A stretch of DNA of 64,000 nucleotides from Silurus meridionalis (taxonomy: Eukaryota > Chordata > Actinopteri > Siluriformes > Siluridae), in assembly GCF_014805685.1 (NCBI RefSeq), contig NC_060899.1:15374454-15438453 (forward strand), read 5' to 3'. Shown piece after piece: positions 1-11,562 of this stretch; position 1 is the first letter of the stretch; each line of letters starts with the position of its first letter. The position numbers and the translations under genes were made by a program. The notes below the pieces were generated by a model. It saw only the letters and a program-made list of their open reading frames with translations, was not told the DNA's origin and did no database searches.

Positions 1-61
<61 letters not shown>
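1..61. repeat. (TG)n microsatellite
   Basis: Uninterrupted TG dinucleotides open the window, inside a rabggta intron. A second (TG)n run is in the next intron at 339-364. Confidence 0.95.
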
Positions 62-63
<2 letters not shown>

Positions 64-175
64 ATTATTTGTACAGGATTGTACCCTGTAAATGTTGTTT
101 CTATTGGGTTGAAATAAAGCTTTCATGTGTCCCAAATCTCTGCTGAAGATATTTACTCTTTCTTTTCCCCTGCAG

Positions 176-3053
176 GTTGTATGGAGAGTTGGTGCAGGGA
201 TTCCGCCACGGATCAGGAGCTCTTCAGGTACACAGACGCAAACATCCGTCTGTCTGTCTGTCCGTCTGTCTGTCTGTCTCATTATTATCTTTGCTTTCTT
301 TGTTTTGCTGGTTTGCTATTAATACACATGATAACCCTGTGTGTGTGTGTGTGTGTGTGTGTGTTAGGAGCGATCTGTCTGTAGAGAAGACATCAGTTCT
401 GCAGTCTGAGCTCGAGTCCTGTACTCAACTCCTGGAACTGGAGCCTCAAAATAAATGTAATTTCCTGATCTGGTTAAATGATACGATGGAGTTCTATATA
501 TTTCTTTAGTCTTGCCCTTATTCCCTTTTTACTCCTTTCCTTCCCCCTGCAGGGTGTCTGTTAACTATAATCCTCCTGATGAGAGCTCTGGATCCGTTGG
601 GTCACGAGAAAGAGACGCTCGCTCATTTCCAGACACTGAAGGTTTACTTTACTTTCACATCTAAATCCAAAAACAGTGACATCGTGTTAAGATTTTAGTT
701 TTCTGTAACATGGCTGTAATTTTGCACCTTCGTTTTACTAAACCAATGATCCCGATACGTCACATGAGAGTACCTGATTGTCTTACAGGAAGTGGATCCG
801 ATGCGCTTCTCGTACTACAGCGATCTCTGCAGTAAGTTCATGATCGAGAACACTATCCTGAAAATGGAGTATGCCGAAGTGCGGGTCTTCAGTCTCTCGA
901 ATGCGGTAAGCACCAGGCGTCGGGTGTACGTGATGTGTGATGTTCATTAGCAGACCTGCGAAACTGTTGCCTGAATGTAATCAGAGATTCAGAATGAAAC
1001 CGATAGAGAGACCAAGTGAGAAATTTGACTTTTCAATGGAAAATTTCATCCTGAACAACACTGCATTGTCTTTCGCTTTCATCTTTATCTAACGAGAGTG
1101 ATGCAGCGGGGCTTTAGTGCTTCAGTCTGCCCAGCTCTCTCAACGCCTCATCTGTACATACCAAATGTAGATTCTTTTTATTTTCATTATATTGTATATT
1201 CTATTTAATTCCACTATTATGTTGTAAATATTTAAAATTTCCAAAATATATTTTTATTCTGTAACACACACACACACACACACACTTTTTTAGTGAAACC
1301 GAACTCAACACAGAGCACAAAGACAAAATATTCTTGTGTATGTTTTAAGTAATTAAGGTGCGTTAAATTACACCAGACGAAACCTTTGCTATGTTTCCAC
1401 ACGGACGGTTTTAATTGCCGGATGTGTAAATCTAAGTTAAGAAAATATAAAAAAAAATGTAAAAGAAATTAAAAATCTGGTGTATATATATCTCTGGTCC
1501 TTGGTGTTTTTTCACGTGAAGACGCCCATAAATGGCATCACAGATCTCGCGTACCGAGTCTCCGCTGTGTGATTTATATCTGAACTGCAGTCAAGTCACG
1601 TGGCTTTATTGCCATTTCCACGCTCTAATGTGTGAAATGAAACGACGTCTCTGTAGGACCAAGGCGCTCTATAAAGCAACACAAGATGACACAAAAAGTC
1701 ATAAGTACACAGGATGTTACATAATGTTTCACGTGTTCTTTTTATTTTTATAAGAACCTGAGCACGATGTGCCACCTGGACCAGCTCCTATTGGTCACTC
1801 ACATCAACCTGTGTTCCAATCAGCTCACGAAGTTGCCGCCACATCTCGCCATGCTGCAGTGCCTCGAGGTAAGCGCTCTGTCAGGTATTTCCATTTATTT
1901 GCTTTTTATGGATATCTGTGAGTAGCTGTGTTTTGTGTCTCAGGTTCTGGAGGCTGATGATAACGCAATAGAGAATCTGGATGGACTGTACCATCTGGCC
2001 AAACTGGAGGAGGTGTCTTTGCGAAACAACCGTATCCTTTTATCCAAGAGGTTAAACAAAGAGCAAAAAGCAAATCCTGGAACAATGATTTAAAGTAGTA
2101 TGTTTGCATTAAGGGGCAGGGCTGTAAACACACACACACACACACACACACACACCTTGCATGGGTTCACTCATCGGCTGGCAGACAAAAGCATCGAAGG
2201 CGTGATAGCGTTTTGATTAATTGGATGACACGAGCGCTCATTGTTCCAACAAAAGTTTTTTTTTTTTACCAGCGCACATCTAATCCCTGAGGAATGCTTC
2301 CGTCTGCCGTCCGTCTGCAAGTGTAACTCGGCATGAAGTAAGAACAAACTCCCGTTCTTCCAAAAACAAGCCCCATCGTGAACTTTTGTGCCACAACATG
2401 CACATCCACGGAGATATTAGAGAAGGATCGTGCATTCAACAGAAACTAATACAGCTCCGGTTACTATGGCAACAGTGCCATTTCTTTGACACGATTTAAA
2501 TATTAATAATGCAACAAAAACAATTCCTTGACGCATTCAGATTGACGTTGACATTAAACACGTTCCAATTTGGGAATCAGTATCGGTAATATTGCGATTT
2601 TATCTGCAAATCATTGAAGGTTCAAATCACACACATTTATAATCGAGATCTTCACTTGAGAGTATGAGGTTGTGTGTTCAGGTCAAAAGTCTGTGGACAC
2701 CTAAAAAACTCCGTTCCACTATGAGTCCCAATTTTGCTGTTATTATGAGCTCCACTCTTCTGGGAAGATGTTTTTTTTTTTTTTTTTTTTTATAGTGTTG
2801 GAGCTCTATAGCAGGAGATCCAACTCATGGACAGCAGATCTTACAATTCCAATGGACAGGTTCAAATAAAAGGAAAAAGGTTTCCTCTTTAACGCCGATG
2901 ACAGAAATCTCGCAAATCTCCGACCTTTCCCCGCTCGCCACGTGTCCAACGCTCAGCAGGCTGGATCTCCGCGGCAATCCTGTCACCAAGAGCGCCAACA
3001 TCCAGGCAGAGCTAGCCGAGCTGCTCCCATCACTTACTGACCTTTTACTCTGA
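176..3053 (+). CDS. rabggta: Rab geranylgeranyltransferase subunit alpha, 3' part (5' exons lie before the window)
   Basis: Alpha subunit of the cytosolic heterodimer that geranylgeranylates C-terminal cysteines of Rab GTPases presented by Rab escort protein. Exons read as 176-227, 368-456, 553-641, 789-905, 1755-1868, 1944-2031 and 2905-3053, all phase-consistent, giving about 231 residues ending in TGA at 3051-3053. The translation follows the mammalian protein closely: the SVEKTSVLQSELESC segment, then WCLLTIILLMRALDP, then KMEYAEVRV leading into the C-terminal leucine-rich repeats (HLDQLLLVTHINL, NQLTKLPPHLAML, DDNAIENLDGL, LDLRGNPV). The N-terminal prenyltransferase helices are outside the window. 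The last intron (2032-2904) has U12-type splice signals. The gene lies upstream of a TGM1-like array in the same orientation, as RABGGTA and TGM1 are neighbours in mammals. Identity is secure; the exact 5' extent cannot be seen. Confidence 0.95.
2032..2904 (+). other. rabggta: U12-type (minor spliceosome) intron in rabggta
   Basis: The donor after coding base 2031 reads GTATCCTTT, an exact match to the U12 5' splice-site consensus. Near the 3' end, TCTTTAAC (2886-2893) differs at one base from the U12 branch-site consensus TCCTTAAC. Its probable branch A at 2892 lies about 12 bases before the AG at 2903-2904, within the short spacing typical of U12 introns. Joining 2031 to 2905 restores the conserved LRR reading frame (RNNQISQ). 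The intron holds a (CA)n stretch at 2128-2154 and a degraded DNA-transposon fragment near 2683-2835. Confidence 0.85.
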
Positions 3054-3070
3054 TCAACTCCCAAACATAG

Positions 3071-3072
<2 letters not shown>

Positions 3073-3123
<51 letters not shown>
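3073..3123. repeat. (TG)n microsatellite in rabggta 3' UTR or flank
   Basis: Pure TG run starting about 20 bases after the rabggta stop codon. Further (TG)n runs lie at 3593-3670 and 3815-3853. Confidence 0.9.
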
Positions 3124-3125
<2 letters not shown>

Positions 3126-3610
3126 ACTGAATGAGACCTTTCATGAGTCAGCTTGACTATATTTATTCTGAGGTGTAGCCCTGTGGAAGTTGTAGTGCTG
3201 TACACCGGTCTCGACGAGAGAGCGCCTGTTCACTTCAACCACTCCATTAATACATTCTCCATTCAGATTGTTTTGTAAAAGTAACAGCACCTGCACAAGA
3301 ACATGGTGTAGCACAGACGCTCCTGGTGGGGTGGAGTTTTCCGTAAAGAGTCGTCAGTTTATGGAAGGAGTCTCCAGTGTCAGTGGTGAAGGAATAGTGG
3401 TGAAGCCTCCTGTATACGGCTGCTGTAACCAATCGTGAAACATCCAACCAGTTCAGTTCACGCCATCACAACGTTCAGTGTCATAAAAAAGCGTAATCAC
3501 CGGCCAGTTGCTGTGGTATAAGTGGAATAAAACACACCAGGCAAGCAGGGGTTCTTTTCCTAAATCAGCATCCCAACAAGTGGTTTATAGCTTGTGTGTG
3601 TGTGTGTGTG

Positions 3611-3657
<47 letters not shown>

Positions 3658-3809
3658 GTGTGTGTGTGTGGCCAGTGATGTTACGCATTCCTTCTTTATT
3701 AGAAAAACACGGACGGGTTGCTTTATGAGGATTACTTTAACGACATGGTGTCTGGATGAGTTACATCTGCTCGACTGAGCCAAACATGATAATTCATGAG
3801 TCAGACTTA

Positions 3810-3856
<47 letters not shown>

Positions 3857-3886
3857 TGCACACTTAAATATACCTATAAAACTACA

Positions 3887-3892
3887 AATAAA
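3887..3892 (+). terminator. Candidate polyadenylation signal for rabggta
   Basis: AATAAA followed about 18 bases later by a T-rich element. An alternative AATAAA is at 3526-3531. Which is used cannot be told from sequence alone. Confidence 0.4.
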
Positions 3893-3959
3893 GCATCACT
3901 CAAGTCGTTTTTTTTGTCATTTATTTGATTTATAATTTATTTTTCTAACTCTATGATAT

Positions 3960-6639
3960 ACACCACCTCCACACCTTCACTGCTTCAGGTATAAGTCTTC
4001 AGTCTTCTCCACAAATATCCACTATGCCTACAGGCTTGCATTCCAACCCAGCAGGAGATATGTCCTGTAGAAGACAAAAAAAATTTTCCCTATTAAGAGC
4101 CAAAGATCCCACTTATGTGAAGTGGATTGAAAGTACATCAGTACCCCAGACGTAGATTTCACCCCCAGGCCTTCATAGTGTCCTGACTGCAGCAATCCGC
4201 CTCTTAAAACTGATCATTGACACTGTATAGAGAAGTGCAGTAAAACAAAGCGCTGCAGCACAGGAATCTCACAGTCAGAATGAACGCAAGAACACGTCTC
4301 CTTTCACTGGAGCCACAACTGCACCTCCACATACATCATCTCCAGCAGAAGCATCGATATTCACCTCATCACATCACCCCGGGATTTTCTGTGCTTTTGC
4401 ACTTTTCCTCTGGATTTGAAATGAAGGCAAATTCTACAGGAAAGAAAATGCGAAAGTATAAACGGCTTGTAAAGAAGCTTATCATCTGTTGTTTTTTTAT
4501 TTTGCTTCCTATTAAGTGTTTGTCGAATTTACTTCACAATCAAATCAATTCCTTCAAATCAATTTCTTCTCCCTCAGTCATCCTGTAATGAAAAATCTGC
4601 TATTAAAATCCACATGAATATATTTGCTACAGATGCGGTTTGCGAGACTGAATGGTGCGCTCTCTGACCAATAAGAAGTTGTGAAATGCCAGGGTGATCG
4701 GACGCCTGCTAGATGGCCTCGGTGTCGCAAACTCGCAGTCAGATTGGTTAACCTGCAACGTATGCTGTAAGATCCCACAGATCTGTGAAGGCTCAAGGCA
4801 AATAATGTTTTTTTCTTCTTTCTTCTCATATATGGAATGGGTTTGGGATCTCTGCTGTAGACCAACAAAGTCCTCAAGGGGTCGTGTATGATTTCATTTT
4901 GACATAATATCTCCAGACTGCTGGAGCTGTGACGCTCGAGATATTCCTGAATGTGCTTCTTTTCAGGAAGTCGAGTGTGTAGTGTTGGAAATCATCAGCC
5001 CTTGTTAGCTGTAATTAAAAACCACCTTCTCCCAGGATTGGGTTCAGCTGCTACATTTGCTGTAAAGTTTCCCATGATTTGTTTCAGAAAGTCATCATTC
5101 CTGCAGCGGTTTCTGGATGTATACTTGTTTTTCCAGCTCTTCTAAAATCGCCTTTTCTTTTAGCGTTAAGCATTCTGTCTGGAGCTGGGACTAAATGGCA
5201 TTAATTCATTTTAGTTGCAGGTGTGGTGAGAGAACAAAATGTTCTTACAATTGATATAACGGTGGTAATAATCTGCTGGGACGGTCGAGTGAAATAAAAA
5301 AAACATTCGAACAAAGAAACTGTGGGCTGCTTCATGTCCACCTTATGACCGCTATGTTCCACTAGATTTTGTAGAGATTCCTTTAAACACAAGGGTGTTA
5401 GTAAAGTCAGGTAGTGATGTAGGTGAGGTGAGGAGGCCTGGGGTGCAGTCAGCGTTCACATTCATCATGTTCAATAGGGCTCTGGAGCTGCAGATCTTTC
5501 ACTCCAAAACATATCTGTGTACAATATCCATATAAGTGAATGGGAAATTTAATGCTCCAACAGCCAGACATCTCGTCCAATTGTGTGCCTCCAACAGTGC
5601 GGTAACAGTTTGGGGAAGAACCACATATGGCTGGAGAGCAGGCCATTCAAGGTCTTCCACTCCAACCCATGCAAACTATATCTTCATAGTGATTTATCCT
5701 GGTTTCTCTCTGTTTTATGATCTTTGCCCCCCAGTTCTTGTTCTCAAGCTTCTCGACAAGACGTTCAGTAACAAGGGTCCCTCTGAAAAGCTGTCTTTCC
5801 ACACTTAAAGATTAAAAATTGATACTTGGATCATACGCTGACTAGATCACGCAGACTTGAGTTGTGATGAATTTTAATACCTAAACATTTCTCCTCTCGA
5901 ACACGTTTAACCTGTAAACGCTTTCAGCTCACAAACACAGGCTTTCATCAGTCACTGAAGTGGTGAAAGAGAATATTGAAGTGAATGTGAAAGTTATTTT
6001 ATTGAAGTGTCACTTAAACATTTGCTTTAAATTAGCAACGGCTCGTCAGGTGGAGTTTCTGGGCGTGGTCTGCAACCTTGTTTTGATTCTACATTCCGGA
6101 AAGATGAAATTCACACCAGACAAAAAAAAAAGGGGGTTTTTTCTTCCGTTTTTTTTTTTTTTTTTTTTATACACTGAGTGATTGTAATGTGTAACTGTTG
6201 CCATGTGAAAATCATGAAACCTGTTTATTAACTCTTTCTGTAACCCAGATGAGGACCTTTTGAGTCTGGTTCCTCTCAAAGTTTCTTCCTCATGCCATCT
6301 CAGGGAGTTTTTCCTTCACCACATTCACCACTCGCTCACTCGTTGGAGATAAACTTACAATTATAAGGAACATTTACATTTATAGCATTTAGTCTCTGTC
6401 AATGAATAAATCAACACTGGTTTGCTAAATGACAAACTTGATACCATCAGCTTAAACTTATAGACCATGAACTTATACGCTCTTTTATACAACTTTAGAA
6501 CCTGTTTATCTCTGTAGAGCTCTACTGAGACGATGTACATTAAAAAAATTGTCTACAAATTTAAATGAATTGAATTGTAAGTATATCATTTACCCAAAAA
6601 TGGATTTTTATATCACTGGAAATCAGAAACAGTTCCTAT
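3960..6639. other. Intergenic region with degraded repeats, no gene seen
   Basis: No conserved coding exon was found. The stretch 4050-4340 is related to 40100-40330 in the ABHD4 gene (shared blocks such as CAGGCCTTCA and ACACGTCTCCTTTCACTG), so it is a dispersed repeat. The stretch 5330-5680 is a minus-orientation copy of the short DNA-transposon family described at 35275. The stretch 6258-6410 begins with the dispersed block GAGTCTGGTTCCTCTCAAAG, also seen near 19697 and 62736. Confidence 0.55.
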
Positions 6640-7284
6640 CAGTGGTGGCTGAAGTACACAAACCATGTACTTGAGTAAAAGTAAAGTCTCTAAATAAATA
6701 TGACTCCAGTAAAAGTGTCTCTTAAAAGATTCACTTGAGTAAAAATACAAACATTTTTGCCTTCAAATGTACTTAAGTATCCAAAGTAGTGATTTATTAT
6801 AACTATAATGTTCCTATTATAATTTTTATATGAATGTGACTCTCAGCACACTGATCTATTAATACAATGATATTAATGACTCAAACACTGATTGATTTCT
6901 ATTACAATCATCATGAACCCAAAACCTTCGTGTAAAAATGGTGTAAACGAGGTCACGTGAGTTGTGTCGAGTTCGAGTCTGGAGTTTCTTCATCATTTAT
7001 TCCTTTCTAAATGTTGAACTGTTAAACTGATGCTGAACTGTATGTTGGTGATCAGTAGATACACCAAGCACCAATCAGAACACGTGTAAAACAGAGCGTG
7101 CGCTCGATCCTGATTGGTGACTCGCTACGTGTTTCAGCAGTGAAAGTGAAACATTTGACTTTGAAATTTGAATCTGAAAATGAAAATTCTCCCCGAATGG
7201 AAATACTTCAGTAAAGTACAGATACTTGAAAAAGCTACTTAAGTACAGGAACGAATTACATTCACTTCCTTACTGTCCAACACT
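6640..7284. mobile_element. hAT-like non-autonomous element
   Basis: Starts CAGTGGTGGCTGAAGTACA and ends with GTCCAACACT, giving short imperfect terminal inverted repeats. Inside it are many AGTAAAAGTA / TACTTGAGTA / TACTTAAGTA motifs, characteristic of a family common in fish genomes. No target-site duplication is obvious and no transposase frame remains, so the family assignment is an inference. Confidence 0.5.
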
Positions 7285-8450
7285 TTTTTAGATTTGGGAT
7301 GTTTTTTAAAGAATAAATAGATTTTTTTAAAGAATGGGGATTTGTGGTCTTTAAGTTCCAGTGAAAAATGTCAAGTGACAGCAAACAACAGCATTCTAAA
7401 CAAATCTTTGCTTCCATAATTTATTGCTGCAAAAGTTTGTGGACGAAGCACGTATATATTGTGATGTTCAGGGGCCCACGCATCAGCCACTAAATGTATT
7501 TTTCAATAAGACGATTAGTTGACAGTAAATTGCGCACTGATTTATAAAAAATATGTGCCGTTACTGCTTTTACACAACGCACAAATGCGTCACTCTTCGC
7601 CATTATTAATGCAGACTGTGAAAATAATCCCGGCTTTGTTTTCGTATATATATATATAGTTCCTCATTCCCTCCTAAAAAGAAACAAATCTGTAGCCACA
7701 CCTCTGCCAACTATTCATGCTTTTGCAATGTAGCTGTAGTTGGTCAACTTTGAACACTGTTGTTCGATTTTTTTCCAGAAATTGGAGGATTTGAAACAAA
7801 TTTCATTTATAGTCAGATTCAGAACTCTTCATTTAGACAAATTGGGAAGGTTTAACCTGTTAGCCTTCACCACAGCTTTTGGGACTGACAGCGGAAAATT
7901 CTCTATCTAACTTTAAATGTTAACAGTTCCCTAATAAAAGTGGACAAAACTGTCCATTATTCAAAGTTGATATTGCTCTTGCACTTCATCATCTATAACT
8001 TATTATCTATTTTGAGCAATATCAACTTTTATGATTGACAGTGAAGCTCAAAGTGCCTTCTTTCCAGAAGATAGATAACTTGTGTATGTAGCACATTTTT
8101 TTTATCAGGAACTGTTTAAAGTTACTTAGGACATTTCAGCTGTGAGTCCTAAAGTTTGGGCTGGGTGGGACGGAGAGGGGCGAACCAGACATAGTCTCAG
8201 ATAAATGTTTGTAGGAATCAAATTTTTGATATCTTCATTCAATTTAAAGCTGGCGCAAATATTGTAGGATTTGAAAAATTTGTATTAAAATATTAAGTAC
8301 CTAATTATCTCAATCATGGGGTTTTTTTTACAGTTTGGTGAAATTATTAGATTACATTATATTCCTTTGTTTTAGAAGTTCACACCTCGTGTTTGGGACA
8401 CTGGACTGGGAGGGACAAATGTGAAATGAAAGTGGTTTTTTTTGTGTGTG
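7285..8450. other. Intergenic, nothing recognised
   Basis: AT-rich sequence with scattered stop codons on both strands and a short TA run near 7646. I see no exon, RNA gene or intact repeat. Confidence 0.5.
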
Positions 8451-8456
8451 TGTGTG

Positions 8457-8464
8457 TATAAATA
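8457..8464 (+). promoter_or_regulatory. TATA box of TGM1-like copy 1
   Basis: TATAAATA stands about 130 bases before a strong donor (CAG|GTAAGT at 8593). This implies a non-coding first exon of roughly 8488-8592 with no usable reading frame. Copies 2 and 3 have the same arrangement (TATA box, short non-coding exon, CAG|GTAAG). Confidence 0.55.
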
Positions 8465-9289
8465 TGATTAGAAACAGGAATGTGGTAGTGACAGAAGACA
8501 CAAAACTAGGCGGCGAAAGGTACCCTGGTCCTCTGAACTACAACGTACTTTAACATTGTATTTCGACCCAACGATAAGAGCAAATACGTCAGGTAAGTGC
8601 AAATCTTTAATACCTGTTTTTTCTTGTTTGTTTTTTCTCATGGCTGCTTGAAATCTACCATAAAATGATTGACAAGCACGAAATGAATAGATCTATAAAA
8701 ATAAATCTACACCTGGATTCTTCTCTGTCCTGTCATTCAAAAGCAAAACAAATCACTCACAGGTTTGTTTGTTACTATTCGTTTACAGTATAAATGCAGA
8801 AAATCAGAGCACTATCTTACCACTGAAGGTCTTCCGTTTGAGTCAAATTCCTCTCATATTGTGTGCCATTCCAGGAAGTTTCTCCTCATGATTGTACATT
8901 GAACTGGATTACTGTAAAGGTGATCAGGATTCTCTTTACACCAAGTTCAATTGTTTCATCTGCAATACAATCAATACAATCAGGGTTCCTGGGTCCGAGC
9001 TTGAGCTCAGATCGATGTTCTGTTAATGTTTTTTTTTTTTTGTGTGTTGCCAAATTTCTTGTGCAGTCAATACTCCCAAAAATGCGTCAGAAAATCATTT
9101 ACTTGGTCACAGAGCACCACCAACTGCACATCAGTAGGAATGTTCTGTTATTGTACCTGACTGTTCCAAAATACTGCTGCAGGAGAGACACCTTAGTTAA
9201 ATAGACATGCTGGATGTTCTTCTTAACGCAACCCTCCCTATTTATCAGGGACCGACACTAAGAGTGCCTTATGTCTTATTATTATTGTC

Positions 9290-9640
9290 TTAAACTTAAA
9301 CTAAAAGACCCAAACTTGTTCAAGCATTACATTGCTTCTGTGCACAAAGCCAACTCTATGAAGATATACTCTGCAGTACAAGAGTTGGAGTGGAAGATCT
9401 CCTGCTATAGAGCTCGAAACCTATTGAACACCTACCGTATGGGTTGAATTTTTCACACACCTCCTCATCTCACCTACTGTACAGCATCTGACTTTTACAC
9501 CCTTGTCTGAAATCTCCACAAGCACACTCCAAAATCTGGTAACATCTTCCCAGAAGAGTGGAGGTTATTATAACAGCAATTGTGGAATGAGATGTTTAAA
9601 AACACAGCCCAATCTTATGCTCAGGTGAATGGAATAATAA
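9290..9640 (+). repeat. Short DNA-transposon family (Tc1/mariner-like, non-autonomous), + copy
   Basis: One of about nine related copies in the window (also 2683-2835, 5330-5680, 16440-16530, 17600-17990, 19050-19385, 27190-27415, 31590-31790, 33550-33870, 35275-35690). Shared blocks include CACAAAGCCA, the block CTATAGAGCTC, and CACAAGCACACTCCAAAATC. The best-preserved copy shows its ends at 35275-35690. Confidence 0.6.
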
Positions 9641-9715
9641 ATGTGCAGTGGGTTTATAGCGCTGTTATTCTCATACAATTTCAGCATGAGTTCGCTTCAC
9701 TCTGTCTTCTTTAGA

Positions 9716-10266
9716 ATGTCTGCAGCACCCACTGGTACTTGTCCCAATGAGGGCCGCTTCCCCTCCGCCACGCTTAATGCCTTTGTGGAACCACTACTGA
9801 CACCAAATGAAGGGAAAAACGGTAAGCAGCAAAGGATTGAGAGATCATATGGATGCTGGAAGTCGATCCATAAAATGCACAAATTGTACCAATCTCTTTC
9901 TTTCATCCTTTCATTCTTTCTCTCTCTTTCTTCTCTGTCTCTCAGATGGTCGGTTATTAGTGCTCTCCATAGATCTCCTCAAGTCTAAAACAGGTCAGAA
10001 CCGCCTGGAACATCACACGGACCGTTACCAAAGCGATGACCTCGTCGTTCGTCGAGGGCAGGGCTTTCAGATGTGGATTGAGTTCTCACGAGCGTTCGAG
10101 CCCAAATCTGACAAACTACACCTGGAGCTCAGGCTGGGTGAGGTGCCGAAATCATCTGAAGTGGTTATCTGAATGCTAATTCTCCATTATATTAATTAAG
10201 ATGAGAAACCTCATTTAAATGTTTACCAACAATATCATTCTGTGGACATAATTAGTATCATAGTCT

Positions 10267-10303
<37 letters not shown>

Positions 10304-11490
10304 GTGTTGATTTTAATTATTATATAACCAGACAAATGATACAACAGAACCTTAAAACTTGTTTAAATAGCTCAGGGGTTATGATGTTGGACTTCTGATC
10401 AGAGGTTTATGAGTTCAAATCCCAGCACCACTAAGCTGCTGTCGCTGGGCCCTTGAGCAAGGCCCTTAACTCTCAACAGCTCAGTTGATTGATATAATTA
10501 TAAGTTGTTCTGGATTAGTGCATCTGCCATAAATGTAAAAATGTTTGAATGATGCAAAGATACTGGAAACCACAGATTAGAGTGTCTACAGCGATGGGAA
10601 TTAAGGGTGTGGTCAAGAATCGTTTTTATGAATAAAGGGGGCGGAGTTGGGATTGCTGATAGGTTAAGGATCCCACACCTACATTTTTCAGCATTTTATT
10701 CTCCGACAAATACAACAGCCCAAATTTCACCCCAGTATGGGATCCTTCACTATGATGATGAACATATTTTTGTCTGTCCGTGTTACAGGCCCTATTCCAA
10801 TGTTTTCGAGAGACACCCTCGTTACTGTCCGTCTAGTCGAAAAGTTCGAGAACACGAAATGGGAGGCAAAGATCATAGAACAGAAAGACACCAGGATAAA
10901 AGTGTGCGTCAACTCCCCGCCGACTGCTCCCATTGGTCGCTACAAGCTCAATCTGATAACATGGACCCCGAAAGGAAGCCACACTTATAAACACAAACCT
11001 GAAAATGATCTCTACCTGCTGTTTAACCCCTGGTGTAAAGGTAATGGGCAGAAATGGGCAGAAATGGGATGACGGATTCAAAAATTCCAGTGTAACATCA
11101 GTATTTCCCTCTACCTGCCCAGATGACGCTGTGTTTATGGATAACGAGGACGAGAGGAACGAGTATGTTCTTAACGATGTGGGAGTGCTCTACTATGGAA
11201 ATGATAGTCAGATTGGAGAGAGGAACTGGATCTTTGGACAGGTATTACATTCACATTATTATATTCAGAGGTACTATTAATACTTATTTAGGTAGAAAGT
11301 TCAGGCTGTAGATTTAACTGATGTTGAGAGAACTTGTATGTTCATGTGTGCAGTTTGCTGACGGGGTTCTCGCAGCATGTCTGTTCATACTGGAGAAGAG
11401 TCAAGCCTTGAACACAGGTCGGCGAAATCCTGTTAACATTGCCAGAGTTGTGTCAGCCATGGTGAGTGTCTTTTACAGCCATGATATACA

Positions 11491-11562
<72 letters not shown>

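Noticed and set aside
3593..3853. Regular repeats considered as a CRISPR-like array
   Set aside because: Plain (TG)n microsatellites without unique spacers, in a vertebrate genome.
10366..10440. Functional tRNA gene
   Set aside because: The A and B boxes belong to a tRNA-derived SINE; no complete cloverleaf, and the block recurs with a shared non-tRNA tail at 13690 and 31468.
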